Shown here: in pieces, positions 28,120-39,229 of the stretch | How positions within the stretch are numbered: the first letter of the stretch is position 1 | Layout of the letters: every line of letters starts with the position of its first letter | Source: Saprospiraceae bacterium | Lineage (GTDB): Bacteria; Bacteroidota; Bacteroidia; Chitinophagales; Saprospiraceae | Length of the DNA: 64,000 nucleotides | Direction: 5' to 3' | NCBI GenBank assembly: GCA_016713025.1 | Contig: JADJPZ010000003.1 | Location: 620,001 to 684,000, forward strand | The notes under the pieces: generated by a model | Told to the model about the DNA's origin: nothing | The model's input: only the letters and a program-made list of their open reading frames with translations | Databases searched by the model: none | Program-made: the position numbers and the translations under genes

Positions 28120-28165
28120 CTGCCTTACTACTAAGGCAGTCAGGCTCATTTCCTAAAGAGACAAT
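28120..28165. repeat. Short hairpin repeat related to 17824-17872
   Basis: CTGCCTTA (28120-28127) pairs with TAAGGCAG (28132-28139), followed by GTCAGGCTC and TTTCCTAAAGAG. The gap 28035-28375 also has a tandem GCTCTTCGTTGGGTT/GCTCTTCGTTTG. A 63-codon frame in it has no coding character. Confidence 0.4.
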
Positions 28166-28375
28166 CTACCCAAAATCTTCTAAAATGGCCTTACTACCGA
28201 TCAAAAAGCCAAATTTCCATCCCGCTACCTGAAGGCCGACCAGTCCCAAATTCTTCTTAAATGAACTTACAGTCCGGACCTAAATTCGCCTTTCCATAAA
28301 ACAGGTAGTAAGTATCGGCTTATCTAAAAACTTATATCTAACTAAAAGGTATCAGCTGACATTCAACATCTGAAG

Positions 28376-31300
28376 TCAATTCCTCACCTTATCAGCCAGT
28401 GTGACCGAACCGGTGTATTGAATTTCTTTTCCGTCTATGAATCGAGCTCTGACAAAATACACAAAAACTCCGGGATCAAGGCGCACATTATTGTAGGTGC
28501 CATCCCAACCATCAGTGCCTGCAGGGTCCGGTATAAAATTACTCTTATCAAATACCATATTGCCCCATCGGTCATAAATAGAAAATGAGAGAAATTTTTC
28601 TACACCCGGCCCAACAACAGCCTGAAAATAGTCGTTAAACCCATCTCTGTTGGGCGTAAAAATATTGGGGAAATATACATTTCTTATATTATTCACTTTT
28701 ACAGTGATTTCATCTGACCCCTTACAGCCTTTTTCATCAATGACCGAGGCAAGATAAGTGGTTGTGATGATTGGATTTACTTCCAAAGTAATACAATCCG
28801 GTGATAAACAATTTAAACTGCTTTTTGGTGTCCAGATGACTGTATCTATTTTAAATTCTGAATTGACATCTACTTTGAGCAAAACCGGATCCTGACCTAA
28901 ATTCATCTCAATATCTGGGCCAAGGTTTACAGATATAGGCGCTGGCTGGTTGATAGTGATTATTGTATCAACTGAGCAACCGGCAGAGTCAATGAAACTT
29001 ATAAAATACTGACCTGCACTGACTCTCACACAGGAGTCTATGGGAAAGCGTCTGCCGTTGTTAATTTGAAATGTATATCGATTGCCGGTACCGCCGGATA
29101 CAGACTTTACAGAAATACAGGTACTGCCTCCATTGCATTGAGGCGGATTAGGATTGTTGACTTCTCCTCTCACTTGTGCCGGAGCGACAAGTGCATAGCA
29201 GAATGTGTCTTTGCATCCAAAGTTGTCTGTCACTGTAGCGCAGTAATTTCCTTCTTTTAATCCTATAGCAACCCCATTATCTATTGTTAGTCCTGACTGC
29301 CAGTTGATAGTTTTTATTCCCGGGTTTCCACCTGTGGTTTTAATTCCTATTCTGCCTGCATCTGTGCCTTTACAATCCAAGCCAACAAACTTACTTAGAT
29401 CCAGCGAAGCCACCAATTCGGTAGGTTGTGCAACGGTGACACTGTCACTTTGCAGGCAATTATTGCTGTCACTGATAGTTACTTTGTAGGTTCCGGCTGC
29501 AAGATTGGTCAGTTCAGGGCCTGTTGTTCCGTCTTGCCATCTATAGGTATAGCTTATTCCAGTTCCTCCGGTCGCATTTATTCGGACGGATCCATTTCTG
29601 TTACCAAAACAAGAAGCATTGATCAATTGAGTCCTGATGCTATCAACGGCCAACTTTTCAAACGTGCCGGTATCAAAAAAAGTGGTATCAGAAACACAAT
29701 TTTTATTATCTTTTGCAATCACCCAACTCTTTCCAGCTGAAAAATTTGAAGCAAAAAGTCCGTTTATACCCGTGGACCAGGAATAAGTCAAACCCGGAGG
29801 GCCACCTACAATTGCTGCCTGACCAGTAGCCAACCCAAAACACGTGACTTTGCGGGTTTCAGGGTTGGGAAAAGTAATCTTTGGAGGTTCGGTAATTATT
29901 ATGGAATCGGTATTCTGACAACCGTCAGCGTTAAGTTCCTTTACAAAAACATAGTACTTACCTGCTCCAATATTTGCCACTGTCGAATCCTTGCTGATTT
30001 CGACTCCATTGACATCCTTCCACACCACATTATAAGCAACATTATTACCACTGACAGCGACAGATGCTCTACCGTCTTTGCTTCCTGCGCAAGTGATGGT
30101 TTTGGAAAGCATGGGTGTAAGCATGACTTCTTTCAAAGCCTGTGTCAGCGAATCACAAAATTCGGTAGTACATCCCTGACTATCTGTGATGGTGGCACAA
30201 TATCTTCCTGCCCGCAGTCCTGACGCAATAGACGATGAGGAAGATACTCCTGTCTGCCATTTGATTTGTTTCTGACCTGAATTTCCGCCATTGATGACAA
30301 AAGCTACTGAACCACCTGTAAGGTTGATACAATCAGGATTCTTAAAATTGCCGGGATCTTTGATAGCTCTCAAACTATCAGGTTGAGTCAATGTCAAAGA
30401 GTCTATGGTCGAACATCCCCCACCATCAGTGATGGTAACGATATACTTACCTGCTACCAGATTGGAGAGAAAATCACCACTTCTTCCGTTTGACCATGCA
30501 TAAAGGTACCCGGAGCCTGATCCTCCTTTGGATGCCACCGAAAGTGACCCGTTATTTTGACCAAAACACTTAGGATTGGCAAGTATAATATTGGCCTGAT
30601 CTAAAGTTATCTTCTCTGGCTCTGTAATATTAAAAATGTCGTGTCAGATGTGCAGTTATTATTATCAAAACCGATCACCCAATGCCTACCTTTGGCAAGG
30701 TTTAATGCAAATGAGCCGGTAAAGCCATTGGACCAAGTAAAATTCAGATTTGGAATTGGGTCTATTTTAGCTCTTCCATCTGATTTTCCACCACATGTTA
30801 CATTAATAGTATCCGGCCTAGGAAATGTGATCTTTGTTGGCTGGGTGATTACCACAGTATCTTTCTTTGGGCAATTTCCTGTATTTGATATGACCACAGT
30901 ATAAGTACCGGCTTGAAGACTGATAATACTGTCTTTACCTATTGTTTGATTTGAAGCGTTTTTCCAATCAAAAGTATATCCTGCATTTCCACCTTTTACT
31001 CTTATCGTGGCATTGCCATTTTCCTGAAAACATCTGGCATTAATTACAATTTTTGTATAGGCAATAGAGTCTGGCTGTGTTATGAAGACGGTCTGTGTGA
31101 CTGAGGCGCATTTGTTTTTGTCTGATACTACCACATTATACTTTCCTGGTCCTTTGTTGATCACATCTTGGGTTATGCCTGCACTATTGCCCAGACTGTC
31201 TGTCCACTGGATATCAAAAGGTCCGTTTTGACTCTGGATGTCAACAGTCAATGTTCCGTCTTTGGCTCCATAACATGTGATATTAGTCGATTTTGCAGTG

Positions 31301-33813
31301 ATTTGTGGTCTCCCCGAAGGATCGAGCGTCTGACTGAATACAGAGGAACACTTATTGGCATCTGTGATAGTGACCTGATAATTGCCGCTATCTAAGTTTT
31401 TAATGCTATTTAATGTATCTGCTGGAGTCTGATTCCATTTGTATGAGTAACCAGGAGTACCGCCTGATGGATTTAGTGTAATGGAACCAGGGATATCACA
31501 TTTGGGTTGTACCACTACCTGATTATAACTGATTGCAAACGGTGCAGATATGACCATAGTATCTGAAACTTCACATCCAGCTGAATTGATAGATCGCACA
31601 ATATAAATGCCCGCACTATCAACCAAAATACTATCTCTGTCGATAATGGTTGAATTATTTAATTTTTGCCACTCAAAACTGTAGGCGGCATTACTACCTC
31701 CGACAATTTTTATCTCGGCTATTCCATCTCTGCTATTGTGGCATTTTGCAGCAATGGATGGGGATTTGATGGTGGTAAATATGGGAGGATTTGTCAAATT
31801 GATGCTATCCGTCAATGACTTGCATCCATCCTTATCCGTCACCTGTACATAATAGATTCCAGCACCTATACTGACAAGGGAGTCAGTCAGAGAGACGGTG
31901 AGACCACTACTATTTTTCCATACATAGGTATAGGGGCTGCTTCCACCCGAGGCTGAAACTTTGAGTTTACCATCGCTTTTTCCTGCGCATGATATTGTCT
32001 TAGTAATGCTCAGATTAGTAGCCAATGAACCCTGAGCGTTTAGCGTGATAGCGGCTGTGTCTGTGCAGTTTTTTGAATCCGTCACAGTGATGCGGAAGGT
32101 ACCTCCGGTCAGACCAGATAGCGAAGTGGTATTGGGACTTTGAGGTGGATTCCAAGTATAGTTGTAGCCACCATTGCCCCCTCTGGTATTCAAAGTAATA
32201 GAACCTGCTATATTACATCCCGGCTGGATGATGACTGGATTAAGTTTTAGCGAGTCTGAAGGCTCGTTGATGGTAAACTCGACAGTTTTCTTACAAGAAT
32301 TTCCACGATGAGTTGTCTGAAAAGCATACATACCTGCTTTAAGATTATTTAATGTTATAGAATCTCCACGATTATGGGGTCCCAGTATATTTGAAAATGG
32401 ATTTAAAGGTAAAAATTCAAAATCTGTAGAACGAGGAATTGATATCATTTTTAGAGTTGCACTTCCATTATTTGCCCCTTTGCAAGTTATATCCTGATGG
32501 ACTTCAGTTAAATTTAATGAATTGTTGTACAACGTATCATATGGTATAGTAATAGAATCCACTTTATAACATATAAGTGAATCTTTCACTGTAATTTTAT
32601 GTCTACCTGCTATTTGATCGGGAGGAGGAGAAGTAGGGGATATATCGAATTTTCGGCTGAAACCTGATGGGAGGGGTTCTATTTCCAAATTGTATATATT
32701 TCCTGATTTTGGCATGCCACCTGAAACATTCACATTGATGAAGCCAAAAACCCCTGATTGATTACACGGAGCAGGACTATGTAAACTCAAAGTCATATTA
32801 ATAGGAGAGCGTGAAAGTTCTGTACTATCTACAATCTGGCATCCTGTATCTTTGTTGGTAATAGTTACATAATACTTTCCTGTACGCAGCCTATCTAAAG
32901 AATCTAAACCTCGACCACTCAATAAGTTAGACCATTGGTAGGTATAGTTTTTGTAAAATCCATACACAGGGTTAATTTTTATACTGCCATTGTCACTATA
33001 AGAACATAATGGATCTATTTTTGTAAGGTTATATTTTAGACCTTCTAAATTATCAAATGAAAACCTATCCATTTGTTTTCTTCCACTGACATCTGTCAAA
33101 ATTATTTCAAAATTTTTATTTGCATCCAGATTTGGTATAGTGACCCTTTGTCCATCTGAGAGACCTCCACCAGTATACTCGGTGCCATTGACTGTATAAG
33201 AATAAGGAGGTGTGCCACCTACTCCATAGAAAGTGATTGAACCTTTTTTCGCTCCGTCAGCATCACAGTAAGACCTGAAGAGTTTAAAATCAGTTGAAAC
33301 CAAATCGATTTGACCCTGATTAAATTTTATTATTGACTTTGAACACGGAGATATATCCTTGTAACAAACTTCAACACCTCCTGAAATAAAATTTCCATTA
33401 AAGACTATGGGAGATTTATTACCAGCATCTCCGATTACATCAAAACAGATCGTAAAAAGCACACTATCGTGAGGGATGGTTATGGGATCACCAGCCCAAA
33501 CTACATTTAAATAACCCTTATCTTTATTGTTACAATTAAATAAATCTCCAAAAAAACTGCTCTTTAAAGAAGGATGGACAAATGTCGCGGGGCATGAAGG
33601 TACAACCAATGTTGCGTCATATGAAAGACTAAACTGAAAAGATTCTACATCCTTAAAGTTTTTTGTGGTAACATCCATACACACAGTGCTACCTGTTGTC
33701 CCGGATTTTTGCTTTATTTCCAAACAAAGGGTGTCTTGCCCACTTGCATTTAAGGAAATAAAAAGTAATAGTAATGCAAAATATTTTATAATAAAAATTT
33801 TATTTAACATCAT
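28376..33813 (-). pseudogene. Giant T9SS type-B SprB-repeat surface protein, split by a 1-nt frameshift
   Basis: Two minus-strand frames (33813-30607, 1068 aa, and 30538-28376, 720 aa) form one gene of about 1812 aa if one T is restored in the coding-strand run TTTTT (+ strand A-run at 30632-30636). Beyond the break the shifted frame continues with ITEPEKITLDQANIILANPK and joins the second part without loss, so the true open frame continues to about 30632. The layout is a signal peptide (LLLLFISLNASG), a cohesin-like domain to about residue 170, and a long series of SprB-like Ig repeats with C-x-G-x-x-x-G and Y-x-W patterns. It ends with a type-B sorting domain (NIFTPNRDGFND, YDRWGNMVFD, WDGTYN). 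It is a predicted surface adhesin or gliding-related protein. The break may be a sequencing error, a real inactivation, or slippage. Confidence 0.85.
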
Positions 33814-34001
33814 GATAATCAGTCAATTAAAGTTAGTACAAACGCCTTTTATTTTAAAATAAAATGCAAATGTATATAAAAAATATTAATATATGATGTA
33901 AAGAGGGAAACTGTTGGTAAGAAAACGCAAAATTAGGTTTTAATGTTGTTTTATCCAAAATAAAAAATGAATATTTCTTATACGACCCCGGATAAATTAT
34001 C

Positions 34002-34009
34002 TAACTTTG
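34002..34009 (+). promoter_or_regulatory. Bacteroidota -7 box before the M28 peptidase
   Basis: TAACTTTG matches TAnnTTTG and lies 24 nt before the GTG at 34033. It lies inside the longest reading frame, which supports the downstream start. Confidence 0.55.
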
Positions 34010-34032
34010 TCCTTCATTCTTCAATTCAATTT

Positions 34033-35427
34033 GTGACAATAATCCACTTCACCGCAAGACTTTTTTTCCTGGCATTGCTCAGCAACCCATTCTTGATGCA
34101 GGGTCAGGATGAAGATGTCTTATTTATAAAAAAGATTCATGACGAGGCACTTACTGCCGGAAAAGCATATCCCTGGCTCAAAGAATTATGTACAAAACAC
34201 GGAGGGAGAATAGCCGGATCGCCGGCATATATAGGGGCGGCATCACTAACAAAAGACATGTTGGCCTCTGTCAAAGGAGTACAAAGCACGCTTCAGGATT
34301 GTGAGGCCAGCTATTGGTACAGAGGATCTAAGGAAAAAGTTATGCTATTGGATACAAAAGGCAGAAAAACCCCATTAAAAGCACTCTCACTTGGAAATTC
34401 AGTAGCTACACCTGCCGGCGGTATCACTGCAGAAGTTGTGGAAGTAAAGAGCCTTGATGAAGTAGAATCATTGGGCAAGGAAAAAATCAAAGGGAAGATA
34501 GTTTTTTACAACAGGCCTATGGATCCAACGCAGATCCGTACTTTCAACAGTTATGGCGGAGCTGCTGATCAGCGCGTTTTTGGGCCTTCCAAAGCTGCTG
34601 AATATGGTGCAGTGGCGGCCATAGTGAGGTCACTGACCACTTCAAATGATGATTTCCCCCACACAGGAGTCACAGTATATCAAGACAGTACACAGCGGAT
34701 ACCGGGCTTAGCCATCAGTACCAATGATGCCAATATGCTGAGCAAAAAACTTGCAATAGGTCCGGTAAGCATGTATATAAAGACAGATTGTAAAACGATA
34801 GGTATGAGATCGGCCCCAACAGTCATAGGTGAAATGAAAGGCAGTAAATATCCGGAAGAAATACTACTCGTCGGAGGCCATCTTGATAGTTGGGATGTAG
34901 GCCAGGGTGCGCATGATGACGGATCAGGTTGCGTACAGGCTATGGAAGTACTCAGGATTTTTTCAGCTATAGGTTATACACCCAAAAGAACAATTCGCGC
35001 AGTACTTTTTTCCAATGAAGAAAATGGTCTCGCCGGAGGCAGAACTTATGCAGAGGTATCAAACAAAAAAGGCGAATTTCATTTGGCTGCTATGGAGTCT
35101 GATGCCGGAGGGTTTTCTCCCAGAGGATTTAGTTTTGAAGCAGATACTTCGGTATTTAAAACGTATTATAAAAATGTCAGTAAGTGGCTGCCTGTATTGG
35201 AAAGTTATGGTTTGATATTCGAAATGGGTGGTTCAGGGGCAGACATCAGCCCTTTAAAATCTCAAAAAGGACTGCTCATAGGTTTAAGACCTGACTCTCA
35301 AAGATATTTTGACTATCATCATACTGATAATGACCTCATACAACATGTAAATAGAAGGGAACTGGAGTTGGGCGCTGCGGCGATGGCAAGCCTCATTTAT
35401 CTCATAGACAAATACGGAATCAAGTGA
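34033..35427 (+). CDS. Secreted M28 family metallopeptidase (carboxypeptidase Q-like)
   Basis: A zinc exopeptidase with a PA insert domain (about residues 110-230). Zinc ligands and catalytic residues are seen in GGHLDSWDVG, AHDDGSGC, NEENGLAGG, ESDAGGF and HHTDND. The longest frame starts at ATG 33967, but GTG 34033 is preferred. It gives a clean signal peptide (about 25 residues, LFFLALLSNPFLMQG) and lies after a perfect promoter box. The protein is then about 464 aa. It overlaps hpt by 3 nt. It probably acts in the periplasm on peptides. Confidence 0.85.
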   Translation: MTIIHFTARLFFLALLSNPFLMQGQDEDVLFIKKIHDEALTAGKAYPWLKELCTKHGGRIAGSPAYIGAASLTKDMLASVKGVQSTLQDCEASYWYRGSKEKVMLLDTKGRKTPLKALSLGNSVATPAGGITAEVVEVKSLDEVESLGKEKIKGKIVFYNRPMDPTQIRTFNSYGGAADQRVFGPSKAAEYGAVAAIVRSLTTSNDDFPHTGVTVYQDSTQRIPGLAISTNDANMLSKKLAIGPVSMYIKTDCKTIGMRSAPTVIGEMKGSKYPEEILLVGGHLDSWDVGQGAHDDGSGCVQAMEVLRIFSAIGYTPKRTIRAVLFSNEENGLAGGRTYAEVSNKKGEFHLAAMESDAGGFSPRGFSFEADTSVFKTYYKNVSKWLPVLESYGLIFEMGGSGADISPLKSQKGLLIGLRPDSQRYFDYHHTDNDLIQHVNRRELELGAAAMASLIYLIDKYGIK

Positions 35428-35984
35428 GTTTAAAAAAACAACAAGATATCATCCAGGTAGGTGATCTTTCATTTATCAAATATATAGATGCAAAGGAGAT
35501 TGAAAAAAAAGTACAGGAAATAGCCGACTCCATCAGAGAAGATTATCACGAAAAATACCCCATGTTTTTGGTAGTAATGAATGGTGCTTTCATCTATGCA
35601 GCTGATCTGATCAGAAAGCTGGACTTCCCCTGTGAGCTCAATTTTGTTCGTATCAAATCATATCAGGGAACCGAAAGCACAGGCCAAATAGATATCTATA
35701 TGCCACCAAATATTGATATTAAAAACAGGCACATCATCATCATAGAAGATATCATAGATACAGGCAATACGATGTCTGCCTTTTTACCAGAATTGGAGAA
35801 AAATCAACCTGCGTCGATATGTTTGTCTTCTATTCTCGTAAAACCCGAGGCTCACCAACATCCTATCATCACTCATTATCCGGGATTTATTATCCCCAAT
35901 AAATTTGTAGTAGGATATGGACTGGACTATGACGGCATGGGTAGAAATCTCAAGGATTTATATCAGCTGAACGACAATTCTTAA
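35424..35984 (+). CDS. hpt: Hypoxanthine phosphoribosyltransferase
   Basis: Purine salvage enzyme that forms IMP or GMP from PRPP. The PRPP loop is IIIIEDIIDTGNTM, the flexible loop is near RIKSYQGTES, and the purine site is near FVVGYGLDY. The length of 186 aa is standard. The start is GTG 35424, which overlaps the stop of the peptidase gene (GTGA), so the two are coupled. Confidence 0.92.
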   Translation: MSLKKQQDIIQVGDLSFIKYIDAKEIEKKVQEIADSIREDYHEKYPMFLVVMNGAFIYAADLIRKLDFPCELNFVRIKSYQGTESTGQIDIYMPPNIDIKNRHIIIIEDIIDTGNTMSAFLPELEKNQPASICLSSILVKPEAHQHPIITHYPGFIIPNKFVVGYGLDYDGMGRNLKDLYQLNDNS

Positions 35985-35994
35985 ATGCACTTTT

Positions 35995-36426
35995 ATGCTT
36001 TCTGACCAAGAACAGGCTGTAAAAATTGTGCATCATTTAATGTATTCAAATGACCGGTTTTCACAATGGTTGGGTATTGATATACTGGAAGTGATGCCGG
36101 GAAAATGCACCGTTCAGGTGAAAGTGAAACCGGAAATGCTCAATGGATTTAATTTATGTCATGGTGGCGTCACCTTTGCAGTGGCTGACAGCGCTTTTGC
36201 ATTTGCGAGCAATTCGAGAGGCATACAGTCCTTGTCTGTGGAGACATCCATTTCTCATATAAAAAAGGTATTGCCTGATGATACTATCACAGCAGTAGCT
36301 ACAGAAAAACATATCACATCAAAGTTTGGGCACTATGAAGTTTTACTGACCAATCAGCACAATGAAACGGTGGCGATATTTAAGGGTACGGTATTCAGGA
36401 CAGGAAAATCCTGGGAAATTCTATAA
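35995..36426 (+). CDS. PaaI-type hotdog thioesterase
   Basis: A hotdog-fold acyl-CoA thioesterase of 143 aa. The family segment NGFNLCHGGVTFAVADSAFA contains the catalytic HGG and the acidic residue of the helix. In known systems PaaI hydrolyses phenylacetyl-CoA intermediates, but no paa genes are nearby, so the substrate is open. It lies 10 nt after hpt. Confidence 0.85.
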   Translation: MLSDQEQAVKIVHHLMYSNDRFSQWLGIDILEVMPGKCTVQVKVKPEMLNGFNLCHGGVTFAVADSAFAFASNSRGIQSLSVETSISHIKKVLPDDTITAVATEKHITSKFGHYEVLLTNQHNETVAIFKGTVFRTGKSWEIL

Positions 36427-36496
36427 ACAAACGGCCTTATCAAACCATTTAGCATGTTACCAATAGGTTAAAGTCTCTGATTTTGGAATTTTACAC

Positions 36497-36504
36497 TATA
36501 TTTG
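36497..36504 (+). promoter_or_regulatory. Bacteroidota -7 box before the thioredoxin-like gene
   Basis: TATATTTG matches TAnnTTTG, 50 nt upstream of ATG 36555. The -33 box is not clear. Confidence 0.4.
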
Positions 36505-36554
36505 TGGATTGTTATTAATTCATGATGTTTTTTAAATACATAATTGATTAAAAA

Positions 36555-37724
36555 ATGAGGTATATCATCAACACCCTTTTTATACTTTTTATCAGCGGCT
36601 CGATCATTGCTCAAGGGATTGAGTTTTTCCAAGGCACATGGAAGGAAGCCCTCGCCAAAGCCAAAGCTGAAGAAAAACTTGTGTTTGTAGATGCTTATGC
36701 AAAATGGTGCGGTCCGTGTAAAGTCATGGCCAAAAATGTTTTTACGCAGCAAAAAGTTGGAGACTTTTTTAATGCCAATTTTATCAACCTCAAACTCGAT
36801 ATGGAGGAATCAGATGGCGTTACTTTCGGTCACGTTTATCCTGTCTCGGCATATCCTACCTTGCTCTTTCTGGATGGCGAAGGAAAGGTAGTCAAAAAAG
36901 TGGTCGGAGGCCAGCAAGCTGAAGGACTTATCGCCCAAGGGGAAGATGCCAATAAAAAGAATGACAAGAGTGGCAAGTTTGAAGAAAAATATCTTGCTGG
37001 TGACAGGAGCTATGATTTGATGTATTCTTATGTGAAGGCTCTCAACGCAGCAAGTAAACCAAGCCTGAAGATATCCAATGACTATCTCTTGTCCAATCCT
37101 GACATCACGGAAAATCAAAAGTTGTTGTTTATACTCGAGGCTGCCACAGAAGCAGACAGCAAACTTTTTGATCAGGTGATCAGTAATAAATCTAAAATCA
37201 TAGCCGTGGCGGGCAAAAAAACATATGAAGACAAATGTAAAAGCGCCTGTCAGGCTACAGTAACAAAAGCAGTCAATTTTGAAATGGAATCTATGCTTAC
37301 TGAAGCAAATAGTAAAGCAAAAAAAACATTTCCTGATGATGCAGACAAGTTTATTGCTAAGTCAGGCATGTATTATTATAAGACTTTCAGAATGGAATCA
37401 CCCTATACTCAAAGTTATAAATCACTGGCCAAGTCTGCCGGAAAAGATCCTGAAACTTTGATGTTTATTGTAAAAGATATTAATAAAAATTTTAAGGACA
37501 ATAAAAAAATGATGACAGATGCTTCACAATATGCGGAGGTCGTCTGGGAAGCAAAAAAAGATATGGAATCTCTTGGTACATTTTGTTCAATACTCTTATC
37601 AATAAACGAAACAGAAAAGGCAATCAAAGTAGCAAAAGTAGCCAGAGAAAAAGCAGAAAAATCCGGTGAGGACTTATCAGGATATGATGGTCTGATCAAT
37701 TATCTGAATTCCAAAAAAGCATGA
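36555..37724 (+). CDS. Secreted thioredoxin-fold protein
   Basis: A 389-aa exported protein. The signal peptide ends near IIAQG (residue 21). A thioredoxin domain covers about 25-130 with the active site Trp51-Cys-Gly-Pro-Cys55 and the cis-Pro in SAYPTLLF. The remaining 250 residues are helical and Lys-rich with no recognised domain. The N-terminal half matches DUF255/thioredoxin_7-type periplasmic reductases of the phylum. The redox partner is unknown. Confidence 0.85.
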   Translation: MRYIINTLFILFISGSIIAQGIEFFQGTWKEALAKAKAEEKLVFVDAYAKWCGPCKVMAKNVFTQQKVGDFFNANFINLKLDMEESDGVTFGHVYPVSAYPTLLFLDGEGKVVKKVVGGQQAEGLIAQGEDANKKNDKSGKFEEKYLAGDRSYDLMYSYVKALNAASKPSLKISNDYLLSNPDITENQKLLFILEAATEADSKLFDQVISNKSKIIAVAGKKTYEDKCKSACQATVTKAVNFEMESMLTEANSKAKKTFPDDADKFIAKSGMYYYKTFRMESPYTQSYKSLAKSAGKDPETLMFIVKDINKNFKDNKKMMTDASQYAEVVWEAKKDMESLGTFCSILLSINETEKAIKVAKVAREKAEKSGEDLSGYDGLINYLNSKKA

Positions 37725-37831
37725 GAAAATATTTAAGATAATTTTAAGTAAAAATCATGTGGCAATTCAACTTGTAATATGTCTTTATCAAAGTAAAACA
37801 ATTATTTTTTTTAAAACCAAAAATGATACCA

Positions 37832-38500
37832 ATGAAGAACCTTATTTTTATTTTCATCGTCATGATGAGTACTGTACTTTCAGCTCAGGATATTGTAGAA
37901 AAGAAAGTATCTATGAGCCTTGGACCACAAAATGCATTTTATGTTGAGATTCAGGGTGCTGATAAAAAGCTTGCCGAAAAGACCTTCTATGAGTTTGTAA
38001 AAGAATATGGAAAAATGAAGGAGAACGGTAAGGCACGTGAACACTTTCTGATGGCTACCAAGATTCCTGTGATCAATGGTACTTCCCCATTGGACTTGTA
38101 TGCAAAGTTTGAAGAAGGAAAAGGTATGGCAACTACATTTGTATGGATCGACCTCGGCGGTGCTTTTGTCAATGCGGCGGAACATGCATCTCAAACTACT
38201 GCTTTGCGTCAATTTATGAAAGATTATTTTGTCTCTGTAAGAAAAAAAGTGGTAGCGGAAGAAGTCAAGGTGGAAGAAAAAAATCTTTCAAACCTAGAAA
38301 AGGATCTGAAAAAACTTAGAGAAAAAAATGAAGACCTGCATAAAGATATAGAGAAAGCAAAATTAAAAATAGCTGAATCAGAAAAAAATATAGAAAAAAA
38401 TCTTGTGGATCAGGACAATAAAGGAAAGGAAATTTCTACTCAAAAAGACGTTTTGGGCAAAGTGACTGAAAAACTCAATAACATAGGTAAAAAGGATTGA
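37832..38500 (+). CDS. Exported coiled-coil protein
   Basis: A protein of about 222 aa with a signal peptide (MKNLIFIFIVMMSTVLSAQ) and a small alpha/beta region (residues 25-130). A long, highly charged coiled coil follows (about 140-215, rich in Lys, Glu and Leu). ATG 37832 is preferred over 37823 because it places the basic residue at the signal start. It is possibly a periplasmic or lipid-facing scaffold. I do not recognise the family. Confidence 0.75.
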   Translation: MKNLIFIFIVMMSTVLSAQDIVEKKVSMSLGPQNAFYVEIQGADKKLAEKTFYEFVKEYGKMKENGKAREHFLMATKIPVINGTSPLDLYAKFEEGKGMATTFVWIDLGGAFVNAAEHASQTTALRQFMKDYFVSVRKKVVAEEVKVEEKNLSNLEKDLKKLREKNEDLHKDIEKAKLKIAESEKNIEKNLVDQDNKGKEISTQKDVLGKVTEKLNNIGKKD

Positions 38501-38506
38501 TTTTTT

Positions 38507-38645
38507 GGGTGTATCACAAAATTGCACCTTACAGTATGTTAAAATAATTATTTATTACCTTAAAAACAATATATTATGAACCTGGATTCAAAATGATCAC
38601 CTCATTTAGTCCATCAGCCCACCTAAAATGTAGTTGATAATTTTT
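38507..38645. repeat. Fragments of family B and of the family D interior
   Basis: GGGTGTATCACAAAATTGCA (38507-38526) matches the left end of family B. From 38548 to 38645 the sequence resembles the inside of family D copy 3 (shared ATATATTATGAACCTGG). The right ends are missing, so this is an eroded composite. Confidence 0.5.
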
Positions 38646-38669
38646 TTTAAATTTTAATGAACGATTGAT

Positions 38670-39062
38670 ATGACAACACCAACTAAAAACCCATTCACTT
38701 GGGTAGAAATTTATGTAGAAGATATGGACAGAGCTCAAAAATTCTACGAGACCGTTTTGCAAATTTCAATGATACCAATGCAGGCCCCAGGCGAATTTGG
38801 TGACTTGGAAATGGTGAGTTTTCCTTGGGCACAAGGAGAAAACAATATAAGCGGAGCATTATGTAAGACAAGCGAAATGAAACCCGGAACTGGAGGAACT
38901 TTGGTTTATTTCACTTGCGAAGACTGTGCTGTCGAAACTGCAAGAGTAGAAAAAGCAGGTGGCAAAGTATTGCAAGACAAGTTTCCAATTGGCGAACACG
39001 GTTTTTGTTCGATTGTGATGGACACAGAAGGCAATACCATTGGGTTTCATTCAAACAATTAA
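38670..39062 (+). CDS. VOC family (glyoxalase-like) protein
   Basis: A 130-aa protein with two beta-alpha-beta-beta-beta modules. FTWVEIYVEDMDRAQKFYE and the closing HGFCSIVMDTEGNTIGFHSN are typical of the glyoxalase/bleomycin-resistance family, including the metal-ligand Glu/His positions. The substrate is unknown. It is flanked on both sides by mobile repeats. Confidence 0.88.
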   Translation: MTTPTKNPFTWVEIYVEDMDRAQKFYETVLQISMIPMQAPGEFGDLEMVSFPWAQGENNISGALCKTSEMKPGTGGTLVYFTCEDCAVETARVEKAGGKVLQDKFPIGEHGFCSIVMDTEGNTIGFHSNN

Positions 39063-39080
39063 TCAGGTCAATATATAGTG

Positions 39081-39169
39081 AACAGAAAATATTGCGCGAA
39101 AAATTTAAATCACAAGTTATTAATTTTCAAATAATTGTGATTTTTAAATTTTCCAAATCATTTTCTGTT
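39081..39169. mobile_element. MITE-like repeat, family C, copy 2
   Basis: An 89-bp core bounded by AACAGAAAAT and TTTTCTGTT, inverted relative to the copy at 10583-10671 and close in sequence. It lies 18 nt after the VOC gene stop. The gap 39063-39780 is mostly made of this element, the A remnant and the family B copy below; 39460-39780 shows nothing else. Confidence 0.75.
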
Positions 39170-39229
39170 GAGTATAAAAAGAGTCAACTTTTTAATTTGC
39201 TGTTTCAATTTGTCATGAAAATCTGTTTT

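Noticed and set aside
28041..28232. A 63-codon frame after rfaE2
   Set aside because: It covers a hairpin repeat shared with 17824-17872 and has no coding character.
30625..30640. Programmed -1 frameshift in the T9SS gene
   Set aside because: The run is only five T, without a canonical slippery heptamer or an obvious downstream pseudoknot; a deletion or read error is simpler.
28376..33813. CRISPR-like periodicity in the SprB-repeat gene
   Set aside because: The repeats are protein-level Ig units of about 80-100 residues with diverged DNA, not short identical repeats with spacers.
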